Shown here piece after piece: positions 42,544 to 52,706 of a DNA stretch of 64,000 nt. The DNA is from Variovorax sp. 54 (lineage in GTDB: Bacteria; Pseudomonadota; Gammaproteobacteria; Burkholderiales; Burkholderiaceae_C), in contig NZ_PEFF01000001.1 of the NCBI RefSeq assembly GCF_002754375.1, forward strand, positions 1,984,001 to 2,048,000, given 5' to 3'. Within the stretch, counting starts at the first letter, position 1, and each line of letters opens with the position of its first letter. Position numbers and translations under genes: made by a program. The notes under the pieces were generated by a model, which saw nothing but the letters and a program-made list of their open reading frames with translations, was not told the DNA's origin and did not search any database.

Positions 42544-43272
42544 ATGACCTCTGCCCCCCACATCGCGGTGCTCGACGACGAGGTCGACATCACGCTGCTG
42601 CTGGCCAACTACCTCCAGAGCCACGGCTTTCGCGTCACCCAGATCCACGACGGCGCGGCGCTGCGGGCGCTCATGGCCGCCGATCCGGCCGACCTCGTGC
42701 TGCTCGACCTCGGCCTGCCCGGAGAAGACGGTTTTTCCATCGCACGCTACATGCGCGAGAACTGGCGCTGCGGCCTCGTGATCGTCACCGGCCGCGGCGA
42801 CCCGGTCGACAAGGTGGTGGGCCTCGAAGTGGGCGCCGACGACTACGTGACCAAGCCCTTCGACCTGCGCGAGCTGGTCGCACGCGTCAAGGCCGTGCTG
42901 CGCCGCCTGACGCCCGACGCGTCGGTGGCGACGGCCGCCGCACCCACGCCGCCCGAGCGCCTGCGCTTCGCCGGCTGGCGCCTGGACACCGCGGCGCGCA
43001 GCCTCAGCAACGCGCAGGGCGAGGCCGTGCCGCTGACCACCGGCGAGTTCGACCTGCTGTGCGCCTTCGCGCGGCACCCGGGCCGCGTGCTCTCGCGCGA
43101 CTTCCTGCTCGAACAGACGCGCGGTCGCGAGGCTGCGCCCTTCGACCGCACGATCGACGTGCAGGTCGGCCGGCTGCGCAAGAAGATCGAGGCCAACGCC
43201 GACGATCCGCAGCTCATCAAGTCGGTGCGCGGCGCGGGCTACATCCTGGTGCCGCCGGTCACCCATGGCTGA
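42544..43272 (+). CDS. OmpR-family response regulator
   Basis: 242 residues. Receiver with LDDEVD acidic pair and D55 in LVLLDLGLPGEDG, lysine in YVTKPFDLREL, and a winged-helix output (TIDVQVGRLRKKIEANADDP). The gene overlaps the following hybrid kinase by 8 bases, so the two form one system. It is divergent from the desaturase, making membrane lipid composition one possible target (inference). Confidence 0.93.
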   Translation: MTSAPHIAVLDDEVDITLLLANYLQSHGFRVTQIHDGAALRALMAADPADLVLLDLGLPGEDGFSIARYMRENWRCGLVIVTGRGDPVDKVVGLEVGADDYVTKPFDLRELVARVKAVLRRLTPDASVATAAAPTPPERLRFAGWRLDTAARSLSNAQGEAVPLTTGEFDLLCAFARHPGRVLSRDFLLEQTRGREAAPFDRTIDVQVGRLRKKIEANADDPQLIKSVRGAGYILVPPVTHG

Positions 43273-45379
43273 CGGCACAACACCGCCCTCCATCCCCGGC
43301 CTGCCCTCGGGCGTCGAGGAAGGCAGCGTGTTCCGCTCGCTGTTCGCCGCCTACCCCGATTCGCTGCTGGTGGTCGACCAGTCGGGCCGCATCGTGCTGG
43401 CCAACCCCTCGGCTGCTGCCATGCTCGGCTACGCGGCCGACGAGCTCGTGGGCCTGAGCGTCGAAGCGCTGGTGCCCGACAGCATCCGCCCGCGCCACGC
43501 GGCGTTCCGCGAAGCCTACGGCCGCGCGCCGCGTCCGCGTCCGATGGGCACCGACATGGAGCTCGTCGCCAAGCGCAAGGACGGCAGCGAGGTGATGGTC
43601 GAGATCGCGCTGAGCCCGCTGCAGAACCAGGGCCTGCCCTTCGTGGTGGCTGCGATCCGCGACATCGGCGCCTACCCGCGCGTGAAGCAGGCGCTGCAAC
43701 GTGCGCGCTACAGCGAACATCTTGCGCAACTGGGCCGCCTGGCGGTCGACACGCGCGACCTGCAGGTGGTGCTGGCGCAGGTGCCCGACATCGTCGCGAC
43801 CGCGCTGCAGGTCGAGGTCGCGATGGTGTGGCTGCTCGACGGCAGCCAGCGCGAATTTCGCCTCGCCAGCGGCGTGGGCCTGCTCGCCGACGAAAGCGTC
43901 GGCCTGCGCATCGCCAACCGGCCCGACACCCAACCGGGCTACGTGCTCTCGCAAGGCTGCCCCGTCGTGGTCGCCGACTACCGCGAGGAGCGCCGCTTCG
44001 CCGTGCCGCCCACGTACCTCGAGGCCGGACTGGTCAGCGCGCTGGCCGTGCCGCTGTCCGACCGGGGCCGCGTGACCGGCATGCTGTCGGTGCGTGCCAC
44101 CGCCGCGCGGCGTTTCGGCGACGAGGAAATCCGCTTTCTCGAATCGGTGGCGAGCCTGCTGGCCACCAGCCTGCAGCGCGTGCAGACCGAAGAAGCGCTG
44201 AACCACGCGCAGCGCCTGGAGAGCGTGGGCCAGCTCACCGGCGGCATCGCGCACGACTTCAACAACCTGCTGACCATCATCCAGGGCAACCTGCAGGTGC
44301 TCGAAGAGCTGCCGCAGCTCGCAGCCGACGGCTACGCGCAGCAGCTCGTGGCCGCCGCCGCGCGCGCCAGCCGGCGCGGCGCCGAACTCACGGGCAAGCT
44401 GCTGGCCTTCTCGCGGCGCCAGATGCTGCAGCCCGACGCGGTCGACGTGCGGCAGATGCTGCACTCGCTCACCGACATGCTGCGCCGCACGCTCGACCAG
44501 CGCATCCAGATCGAGATCGACGCCGCCGACCCTTGCCCCGCCGTGCGTGCCGACCCGGGCCAACTCGAATCGGCGCTGCTGAACATCGCCATCAACGCGC
44601 GCGACGCCATGCCCGAGGGCGGCCGCCTGCACTTCCGCGCCGAAGCCTGCGACGCCCTGCCCGCCACCGTGCGCCAGGAACTCAGCGACGCCGATGCCGG
44701 CCGCCGCTTTGTCGCGCTCTCCATCGCCGACAGCGGCACCGGCATGACCGACGCGGTGATGGAGCACATCTTCGAGCCCTTCTTCACCACCAAGGAAGCG
44801 GGGCGCGGCACCGGCCTGGGCCTGAGCACGGTGTACGGCTTCGTGAAGCAATCGCGCGGCGCCATCGCCATCGACAGCAAGGTCAACGGCGGCACCACCG
44901 TCACGCTCTACCTGCCGCAGGTCGAAGCCGACGCGACGAGTGCTGCAGCACCTGTCGATGAAGAGTCCATGGAGATCGAAGCCGAGGCCACGCTGGCACC
45001 GGGCCTGCGCGTGATGCTGGTCGAAGACGACGCCGAGGTGCGACAGGTCATCCACACCTTCCTGACCACGTTGGGTTGCGAGGTCGCAACCGCCGCCAAC
45101 GCCGAACAGGCCTTGCCCGCCATGGCCGCAGAGGCCACGCCCTTCGACCTGCTGCTGAGCGACATCGCGCTCGGCCCTGGCATGCGCGGCACGCGGCTGG
45201 CCGCCGAGGCGGTGCAACGCCAGCCGCGGCTGGCGGTGTTGCTGATGTCGGGGTTCTCGGCGGAGCTGCTCGACGCCGACCGCGAAGCGCCCCCGGGCTG
45301 GGAGTTGCTGCGCAAGCCTTATTCGCGCAGCGAGCTGGCGCGTGCGATGGCGCGGGCGTTGCTGGCTGCGCGCGAGTGA
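43265..45379 (+). CDS. Soluble PAS-GAF hybrid sensor histidine kinase
   Basis: 704 residues with no membrane helix. Order: PAS (about 22-140), GAF (about 150-305), HisKA with H330 in LTGGIAHDFNNLLTI, HATPase (about 425-552, GTGLGLSTVYGFVKQSRG), and a C-terminal receiver with D633 (LLLSDIALGPGMRG). Such cytoplasmic sensors often detect redox or oxygen through PAS/GAF; no heme or flavin ligand can be assigned here. It is coupled by overlap to the upstream response regulator. Confidence 0.93.
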   Translation: MADGTTPPSIPGLPSGVEEGSVFRSLFAAYPDSLLVVDQSGRIVLANPSAAAMLGYAADELVGLSVEALVPDSIRPRHAAFREAYGRAPRPRPMGTDMELVAKRKDGSEVMVEIALSPLQNQGLPFVVAAIRDIGAYPRVKQALQRARYSEHLAQLGRLAVDTRDLQVVLAQVPDIVATALQVEVAMVWLLDGSQREFRLASGVGLLADESVGLRIANRPDTQPGYVLSQGCPVVVADYREERRFAVPPTYLEAGLVSALAVPLSDRGRVTGMLSVRATAARRFGDEEIRFLESVASLLATSLQRVQTEEALNHAQRLESVGQLTGGIAHDFNNLLTIIQGNLQVLEELPQLAADGYAQQLVAAAARASRRGAELTGKLLAFSRRQMLQPDAVDVRQMLHSLTDMLRRTLDQRIQIEIDAADPCPAVRADPGQLESALLNIAINARDAMPEGGRLHFRAEACDALPATVRQELSDADAGRRFVALSIADSGTGMTDAVMEHIFEPFFTTKEAGRGTGLGLSTVYGFVKQSRGAIAIDSKVNGGTTVTLYLPQVEADATSAAAPVDEESMEIEAEATLAPGLRVMLVEDDAEVRQVIHTFLTTLGCEVATAANAEQALPAMAAEATPFDLLLSDIALGPGMRGTRLAAEAVQRQPRLAVLLMSGFSAELLDADREAPPGWELLRKPYSRSELARAMARALLAARE

Positions 45380-45392
45380 GCGACGGCTCTCG

Positions 45393-46151
45393 TTACTGAA
45401 GCATGGCAGGCGCCGGCGCCAGGCAGCGCTGCACGAAGGCCGACAGCGCACCCACGTCGGGAATCTGCACCTCGCGCCGGCCCTTGGTGGCAAAACCGAT
45501 GACCTTGTCGCGCGCCAGCCGCGAGAGTGCACGGCTCACGCTCTCGAGCGTCATGCCCAGGTAGTTGCCGATTTCGGCGCGCGTCATGCGCAGCGTGATC
45601 TCGTCGGTGCGCATGCCGCGGTCGGCCAGCGACTCGGCCCAGTAGCGCAGGAAGTCGGCCACGCGCGCGTCGGCCGGCAAGGTGCACACCGACATCAGCG
45701 AATCGCGGTCGTGCGCGATCTCGCGGCTCATGGCGGCGTGCAGCATCTGCAGCAGTGCGGGGTGCGCGGTGCAGGCCGTCAGCAGCGATTCGTAAGGCAC
45801 GACCCAGACTTCGCCCGTGTCCATCGCCACGGCGTCGCACACGTAGCGCTGGCCCGCGATGCCGTCGAAGCCCAGCCAGTCGCCACGGAACTTGAGGCCC
45901 ACCACCTGCTCTCGGCCGTCGGCCGAGAGGTTGACGATCTTGAAGAAACCCGAGTTCAGGATGTAGAGATTGCCGAAGCGCTCGCCGGCCTGGTAGATCA
46001 CGTCGCCCGTGTGCACCATGCGGCGCTGCGGTTGCAGCTGCTCGGCCAACAGGCGCAGCCGCTCGGCCGTGCGCCGGCCTGCATCCTCCTTCTGCACCGT
46101 CGGAAGGGGCCGAAGCGGGAGGATGGGGTTGGGGCGGGCACTCGTGAGCAT
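45393..46151 (-). CDS. Crp/Fnr family regulator lacking the N-terminal Fe-S cysteines
   Basis: 252 residues: a cyclic-nucleotide-binding fold (about 45-155), a dimer helix, and an HTH with TRAEIGNYLGMTLESVSRAL. The recognition helix keeps the E-xx-SR residues that read TTGAT half-sites. The N-terminus has no cysteine, so it cannot carry the 4Fe-4S cluster of true FNR. It may act downstream of another sensor, like FixK or DNR. The start at 46151 has GAGGA seven bases upstream. Perfect FNR boxes before ccoN and ccoI are its likely targets. Confidence 0.92.
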   Translation of the reverse strand: MLTSARPNPILPLRPLPTVQKEDAGRRTAERLRLLAEQLQPQRRMVHTGDVIYQAGERFGNLYILNSGFFKIVNLSADGREQVVGLKFRGDWLGFDGIAGQRYVCDAVAMDTGEVWVVPYESLLTACTAHPALLQMLHAAMSREIAHDRDSLMSVCTLPADARVADFLRYWAESLADRGMRTDEITLRMTRAEIGNYLGMTLESVSRALSRLARDKVIGFATKGRREVQIPDVGALSAFVQRCLAPAPAMLQ

Positions 46152-46309
46152 GGGGATTCCTCGGCGTTCTGTTCTGTCTTGTTCATCTGCCTGCAATCAG
46201 GCGATGTCTCGATGCTAGGAAGCGCGAGGCCCCGCAGTGACAACGGCCCGCATCGGTGCGTAACGTCGGGTGAATGCTCTGTGTCCGGCGTGTAACAGCG
46301 GCGCCGGCC

Positions 46310-46323
46310 TTGATGTGCGTCAA
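46310..46323. promoter_or_regulatory. FNR/ANR box before the OTC-like gene
   Basis: TTGAT-GTGC-GTCAA has one mismatch to TTGAT-N4-ATCAA. It lies 39 bases before the OTC-like start and about 160 bases from the divergent Crp/Fnr gene. Confidence 0.6.
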
Positions 46324-46361
46324 GGCGAGAAAGACAAGGCTGGCTAGCCTCCGCGAGACAC

Positions 46362-46859
46362 ATGTCGAACCTTGCCATGCACTCCTTCGCCGCTGCGCTG
46401 TCGCCCCAGAAAGAAGCCAGCCTGCTGGGCCGCGCCCGGCTGCTCCAGCGCGCCGCGCTCGACGGCGCCGCGCCGCCGCGGCTGCTGCGCGGCAAGAACC
46501 TCGGCCTGCTGTGCGAGGCCAGCGACGGCGAGGCCTTGGCGCTGCTGCGCCGCGCTGCCGAGGAACTGGGCGCGCAGGTCGCGACGGTGCGCTCCAGTCT
46601 GTCCTCCGCCACATCGGCACAGGAGCTGCAGCACACAGCGCGCATGCTCGGTCGGCTGTACGACGCCGTGGCCTGCGAGGGCATCGACCCCGCGCTGGTG
46701 CGCCGAATCGGCCAGCACGCCGGCATTCCGGTGCACGACGGCGCAGCGGCCGACAGCCACCCCACGGCGGCGCTCGCGGGGCTGCTGGGCGAGCGCACGG
46801 CGGCGGCGGACAACCGGCGCTTCGTGCTGCAGGCGTTGCTGATCGAGAGCATCGCCTGA
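46362..46859 (+). CDS. Orphan ornithine-carbamoyltransferase N-domain-like protein
   Basis: 165 residues that align with the carbamoyl-phosphate-binding half of OTC: LLRGKNLGLLCEASDG for the LLKGKTLALIFEKPST region, HTARMLGRLYDAV for the DTARVLSRYVDA region, and SHPTAALAGLLGE for the FHPCQALADLL region. The key STRT loop that binds carbamoyl phosphate is replaced (SDGE, residues 54-57), and the ornithine-binding half is absent. It is therefore unlikely to be an enzyme. It sits under an FNR-like box inside the microaerobic region and converges on the TauE-like gene. Confidence 0.65.
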   Translation: MSNLAMHSFAAALSPQKEASLLGRARLLQRAALDGAAPPRLLRGKNLGLLCEASDGEALALLRRAAEELGAQVATVRSSLSSATSAQELQHTARMLGRLYDAVACEGIDPALVRRIGQHAGIPVHDGAAADSHPTAALAGLLGERTAAADNRRFVLQALLIESIA

Positions 46860-46879
46860 CAAGACAGCGCGGCAGCGCC

Positions 46880-47581
46880 TCAGCCGCACCAGTCCGCAAT
46901 GCGATGGCTCAAATCCATCCACAGCGCCTGCAGCGCCACCGCCGCCAGTAACACCCCCGCCAGCCGCGCCCCCCAGGCCTGGCGCGTGCCGCTGTCGCCC
47001 CACCCGCGCAGGCGCTGCCACAGCCATGGCGCGGCGAGCAGCGACACGCTGCTGCCGAGCGCGAACAGCGCCATCGTCGATGCGCCCTGCCACGGGCCGT
47101 TGCCCAAGGCGGCCAGCATCAGCGCCGAATAGAGCAGGCCGCAGGGCATCGCGACCCAGAGCGTGCCCGTGGCCAGCACGCCCAGCAGCGAGCCGCCGGC
47201 CATCGGCCTCAAGCGTGCTTCGAGCGCGCGCCCGGCGCGTTGCGCCCACAGCGGCTGGCGGCCCGCGACGGCGAGCACCATGCCCCAGGCGAGCACGAAC
47301 ACATGCAGCATCACCCACAACGGCCGCCAGGCCGCGACCTGCGCGCTCGCGGCGCCCAGGCCGTGCAGGCTCGCGGCGGCGATGGCGCCGGCAGCGGCGT
47401 AGCTCGCCATGCGGCCGAGGTGAAAGGCGACCGGTGCGATGGCGTGCGTGGCCTGCGAGGGTCCGCCCACCGGCACGATGCGGATCACCGCGGACGACAC
47501 CGCGCCGCACATCGCCACGCAATGCGGCCCGCCTGCGAGCCCCATCAGCAATGCGGCGCCGGCGAGTGCGGGTGATTCCAT
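46880..47581 (-). CDS. TauE/SafE- or UreH-like transmembrane protein
   Basis: 233 residues, about six helices. The N-terminal GGPHCVAMCGAVSSAV matches the HCxxMCG motif of the DsbD_2/UreH-like transporters often found with cbb3 genes, and AMPCGLLYSALMLAA is a second conserved motif. A role in copper or metal handling for oxidase assembly is likely (inference). It is the last gene of the cco-hemN run; hemN ends 4 bases upstream. Confidence 0.85.
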   Translation of the reverse strand: MESPALAGAALLMGLAGGPHCVAMCGAVSSAVIRIVPVGGPSQATHAIAPVAFHLGRMASYAAAGAIAAASLHGLGAASAQVAAWRPLWVMLHVFVLAWGMVLAVAGRQPLWAQRAGRALEARLRPMAGGSLLGVLATGTLWVAMPCGLLYSALMLAALGNGPWQGASTMALFALGSSVSLLAAPWLWQRLRGWGDSGTRQAWGARLAGVLLAAVALQALWMDLSHRIADWCG

Positions 47582-47585
47582 CAGG

Positions 47586-48992
47586 TCAGACCACGCGCGA
47601 GAAGCGCGTGCGGGTGGCGGCGCAGTAGCGGTCGAACACCATCGCCACCGCGCGCACGAGGAACCAGCCGGCCTCGGTGACCTCGATGGCGCGCGGCGAC
47701 AGGCGCACCAACCCCTGTTCGGCCATCGGCGCCAGCGCGGCGCGTTCGGGCGCGAAGTAGTCCGAAAACGCGATGCCGTGCGCGGCCTCGACGGCGTCGA
47801 AGTCGACGCGACCCCGGCACATCAGCGCCATGATCACGTCGCGGCGCAGCACGTCGTCGTCCGACAGCGCGAGCCCCTTGACCACGGGCAGGCGGCCCTG
47901 GTCGAGTAGCGCGTAATAGTCTTCCAGCGTCTTCGCGTTCTGGCTGTAGGTCGCTCCCACGCGGCCGATGGCCGACACGCCGAGTGCGACGAGGTCGCCG
48001 TCGGGCTGGGTGCTGTAACCCTGGAAGTCGCGGTGCAGCCGGCCCTCCCGCTTGGCCACGGCCAGCGGGTCGTCGGGCAGCGCGAAGTGGTCCATGCCGA
48101 TGTAGACGTAGCCGGCCTCGGTGAGCGCGGCAATCGCGCGACCGAGCATGCGCACGCGCGTGGGCGCATCGGGCAGCTCGTCGGCGGCGATGCGCCGCTG
48201 CGGCTTGAAGCGCTCCGGCAGGTGGGCGTAGGCGTACAGCGCGATGCGGTCGGGCCGCAGTTCGCGGATCTGCGCGAGGGTGCGTTCGAACGAGGCATCG
48301 TTCTGGCGCGGCAGGCCGTAGATTAGGTCGACGTTGATCGAGCGAAAACCCAGCGCGCGCGCCGTGTCCATCAGCGCGAAGACCTGCTCCGCGGGCTGGA
48401 TACGGTGCACGGCCTGCTGCACGGCGGGGTCGAAGTCCTGCACGCCGAAGCTCAGGCGATTGAAGCCGAGCGCGGCCAGTGTCGCTAAGCGCTTCGCATC
48501 GACGGTGCGCGGATCGATCTCGATCGACTGCTCGCCGCCCGGCACGAAGGCGAACGCGCGGCGCAGCATCGCGACCAGTTCGCCGAGTTCTTCGTCGTCG
48601 AGAAAGGTTGGCGTGCCGCCGCCGAGGTGCAGCTGGCCGACCGGCGCATTGGGCCCGAGCTGCGCGACCTGCAGCGCCACTTCGCGTGCGAGGTAGTCGA
48701 GGTACTCGCGTCCGCGCTCGCGGTGCTTGGTGACGACCTTGTTGCAGGCGCAGTAATAGCACAGCGATTCGCAGAATGGGATGTGCACGTACAGCGACAG
48801 CGGCTCACCGGCCGTGTCCGCATCGCGCCGTTGGTGCAACGCCTGCGCGTAGTCACCGGCGCTGAAGCTGTCGACAAAGCGGTCGGCCGTCGGGTACGAG
48901 GTGTAGCGCGGTCCGGGCACGTCGAAGCGGTGCAGCAGCTCGACGGGCAGCACGGACGGGGTCTCAGGAACACAAGCCAGGGGAAGCGTCAT
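47586..48992 (-). CDS. hemN: Oxygen-independent coproporphyrinogen III oxidase
   Basis: 468 residues, radical SAM enzyme. The cluster motif is FCESLCYYCACNK (CxxxCxxC), preceded by the HemN hallmark PRYTSYPTADRF. It makes protoporphyrinogen under low oxygen, supporting heme supply for the cbb3 oxidase. The start at 48992 overlaps the stop of the upstream small membrane gene (ATGA). Confidence 0.96.
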   Translation of the reverse strand: MTLPLACVPETPSVLPVELLHRFDVPGPRYTSYPTADRFVDSFSAGDYAQALHQRRDADTAGEPLSLYVHIPFCESLCYYCACNKVVTKHRERGREYLDYLAREVALQVAQLGPNAPVGQLHLGGGTPTFLDDEELGELVAMLRRAFAFVPGGEQSIEIDPRTVDAKRLATLAALGFNRLSFGVQDFDPAVQQAVHRIQPAEQVFALMDTARALGFRSINVDLIYGLPRQNDASFERTLAQIRELRPDRIALYAYAHLPERFKPQRRIAADELPDAPTRVRMLGRAIAALTEAGYVYIGMDHFALPDDPLAVAKREGRLHRDFQGYSTQPDGDLVALGVSAIGRVGATYSQNAKTLEDYYALLDQGRLPVVKGLALSDDDVLRRDVIMALMCRGRVDFDAVEAAHGIAFSDYFAPERAALAPMAEQGLVRLSPRAIEVTEAGWFLVRAVAMVFDRYCAATRTRFSRVV

Positions 48993-49231
48993 GCAGCAGT
49001 CTCTTTCTCGGACGGCAGCGCCAGCAGCGTGGTGCACGCGCTCGAGGCCGCCGCCATCAGCCAGAACACGAAGAAGGACACGGTGTAGATGCCCTGGCGC
49101 GACAGGCGCAGCGCGTCGGCACCGCAGTACGAGTGGATGGGGTCGATCAACGCGAACACCAGCACCTCCATGCCGCAGGCGACAAGGAACGACGGCCACA
49201 GGATGCCGGCGACGCGGCGCATGGCACTCAT
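48989..49231 (-). CDS. Small hydrophobic protein in the cco operon
   Basis: 80 residues with two membrane helices (LWPSFLVACGMEVLVFALID and YTVSFFVFWLMAAASSACTT) and a conserved-looking loop PIHSYCGADALRLS. No family name is known to me. It overlaps both neighbours by 4 bases (fixH-like upstream, hemN downstream), so it is translated with them. It probably belongs to oxidase assembly. Confidence 0.8.
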   Translation of the reverse strand: MSAMRRVAGILWPSFLVACGMEVLVFALIDPIHSYCGADALRLSRQGIYTVSFFVFWLMAAASSACTTLLALPSEKETAA

Positions 49232-49518
49232 GGGGCCACCCGCTTCGGAAGTGGCACATCGTCCTCCGGTGTCGCCGCATGGTTGCGCCCGGCCTGCGCC
49301 GGCATGCGCTTCTTGTCGGCCAGCGTGCGGTTGATCTCGATGCCTTCGCGGTAGTAGTCCTCCGACACCAGCACCTCGGGCGTGCGCAGCGCCAGCCAGA
49401 CGGTCACGATGCTCGCGAGCACCACGACCGCGGGCCCCGCAATCACCAGCCAGACCAGCGGGTAGCGCCACCAGGGGCCGGAGGTCGCGGGCTCGTTCAT
49501 CGACAGGGCATCGTTCAT
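49228..49518 (-). CDS. fixH: FixH-family protein
   Basis: 96 residues: one membrane helix (YPLVWLVIAGPAVVVLASIV) followed by LVSEDYYREGIEINRTLADK, the family signature. FixH/CcoH aids cbb3 oxidase maturation. The start MNDALSMNEP is 12 bases after ccoG. It overlaps the next gene by 4 bases. Confidence 0.85.
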   Translation of the reverse strand: MNDALSMNEPATSGPWWRYPLVWLVIAGPAVVVLASIVTVWLALRTPEVLVSEDYYREGIEINRTLADKKRMPAQAGRNHAATPEDDVPLPKRVAP

Positions 49519-49529
49519 GGGAAGACCTT

Positions 49530-50950
<1,421 letters not shown>

Positions 50951-50954
<4 letters not shown>

Positions 50955-51865
50955 GGCGTCGCGGCAGGTGGGTTGGACATGCCCCACACGTACGACGCCA
51001 GCAGCTTGATCTGCGCCTCGGTCAGGCGGCCGTCCTGCGCGGGCATGGTGCTGTGCTTGCCCTCGTTGATGATCTGCACGATGGCGGCTTCGCCGTAGCC
51101 GTGCAGCCAGATGCGGTCGTTCAGGCGCGGCGCGCCCATCGCGGCGTTGCCCACGCCGCCGATGCCGTGGCAGGCCGCGCAGGCGGTGAACTTCGACTTG
51201 CCCAGGCCCGCGCGCAGCGAGTCGTGCGGCTCGCCCGACAGGCTCAGCACGTAGTTGGCGACGTTCTTCACGTCGTCGGGCGAGCCGACCATCGCGGCGG
51301 CCGGCGGCATGACGCCGGTGCGGCCGTGGGTGATCGATTCGACGATCTTGTCGGGCGTGCCGCCGTGCAGCCAGTCGGCGTCGGTGAGGTTCGGAAAGCC
51401 CTTGCTGCCGCGCGCGTCGGAGCCGTGGCACTGCGCGCAGCTGTTCATGAACAGGCGCTCGCCGATGGCACGGGCCTGCGGGTCGCGCGCGGCCTCTTCG
51501 ATCGACATGGGCGTGTAGCGCGCATACACCGGCTCCAGCGCCTGCGTGGCCTTGGCCACGTCCTGCTCGTACTCGCCGCGCGAACTCCAGTCGAAGGTGC
51601 CCTTGAAGCTGCCCAGGCCCGGGAACACAGCCAGGTAGCCGATGCCGAAGACGATGGTCAGCACAAACATTCCCACCCACCACATCGGCAGCGGGTTATT
51701 GGATTCGCGCAGGTCTTCGTCCCAGACGTGACCCGTGGTGTTGTCGGAGTCCGAGGCCACGCGCTTGCGCGCCGTGAGCCACAGCAGCAGCACGCAGCCC
51801 AGGATGCTCAGCAGCGAGGCCACGGCCACGTAGCTGGACCAGAAGTTGTTGATGAAATCGCTCAT
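50951..51865 (-). CDS. ccoP: cbb3-type cytochrome c oxidase subunit CcoP (diheme)
   Basis: 304 residues. Two membrane helices are near the N-terminus (NPLPMWWVGMFVLTIVFGIG is the CcoP signature), then two c-type heme sites, CAQCH and CAACH, with distal methionines. It passes electrons to CcoO and CcoN. The start at 51865 lies 14 bases after the ccoQ stop. Confidence 0.96.
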
Positions 51866-51879
51866 CGTGGGGCTCCCCG

Positions 51880-52020
51880 TCAGTCTTGTTCGAAGGGCAG
51901 GCGCGCCGCTTCGGCGAAGCGCTGCGTGTTGCGGCGCGAGCAAGCCCAGGCCACGATGCCGATGAAGACGACGAAGCAGGCGATGGTCGCGGCGATGCGC
52001 AGGGTGGTGATGTCGGTCAT
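51880..52020 (-). CDS. ccoQ: CcoQ, small cbb3 oxidase subunit
   Basis: 46 residues with one membrane helix (IAATIACFVVFIGIVAWACS) followed by a typical short tail (RRNTQRFAEAARLPFEQD). It stabilises the complex. It lies between ccoO and ccoP, spaced 23 and 14 bases. Confidence 0.92.
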   Translation of the reverse strand: MTDITTLRIAATIACFVVFIGIVAWACSRRNTQRFAEAARLPFEQD

Positions 52021-52043
52021 GGGGCGTTGCCTGTTCTTTGTTC

Positions 52044-52688
52044 TTACTTGAGCGCCAGGCCCAGCGACTGCAGGTAGGCCACGGTGGCGTCCATGTCGGT
52101 CTTGCCGGCCACCTCGTCGGCGGCCTTGGCAATCTCTTCGTCGGTGTAGGGCACGCCGACCTTGCGCAGCGCGCGCATGTGGGTGGCGATGCTGTCGCCG
52201 TCGACCAGCCCCTTCTCCAGCCACGGGTAGGCCGGCATGTTCGACTCGGGCACGAGGTCGCGCGGGTTGTTCAGGTGGATGCGGTGCCACTCGTCGCTGT
52301 ACTTGCCGCCCACGCGGTGCAGGTCGGGGCCGGTGCGCTTGCTGCCCCACTGAAAGGGGTGGTCGTACACGAACTCGCCGGCCACCGAGTAGTGACCGTA
52401 GCGCAGCGTCTCCGAGCGGAACGGGCGGATCATCTGCGAGTGGCAGTTGTAGCAACCCTCGCGCAGGTACACGTCGCGCCCGGCCAGCTGCAGCGGCGTG
52501 AGCGGCTTCACGCCCTGCACCGCCTCGGTGGTCGACTTCTGGAAGAACAGCGGCACGATCTCCACGAGGCCGCCGATGGCCACCACCAGCAGGATCAGCA
52601 CGATCATCAGCAGGTTGTTGGTCTCGATCTTCTCGTGCGTGAAGCCGGTGGCGGCGGGCGCCGGGGTCTTGTTGTCAGGTGCGTTCAT
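52044..52688 (-). CDS. ccoO: cbb3-type cytochrome c oxidase subunit CcoO (monoheme)
   Basis: 214 residues: N-terminal membrane anchor ([20 protein letters not shown]) and the heme c motif [12 protein letters not shown] with [15 protein letters not shown]. It transfers electrons from CcoP to CcoN. Start 18 bases after ccoN. Confidence 0.97.
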   Translation of the reverse strand: MNAPDNKTPAPAATGFTHEKIETNNLLMIVLILLVVAIGGLVEIVPLFFQKSTTEAVQGVKPLTPLQLAGRDVYLREGCYNCHSQMIRPFRSETLRYGHYSVAGEFVYDHPFQWGSKRTGPDLHRVGGKYSDEWHRIHLNNPRDLVPESNMPAYPWLEKGLVDGDSIATHMRALRKVGVPYTDEEIAKAADEVAGKTDMDATVAYLQSLGLALK

Positions 52689-52706
52689 CGTGCGTCCTCG
52701 AGGGCT

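Noticed and set aside
46362..46859. A functional ornithine carbamoyltransferase
   Set aside because: It has only the first domain and has lost the STRT carbamoyl-phosphate loop.
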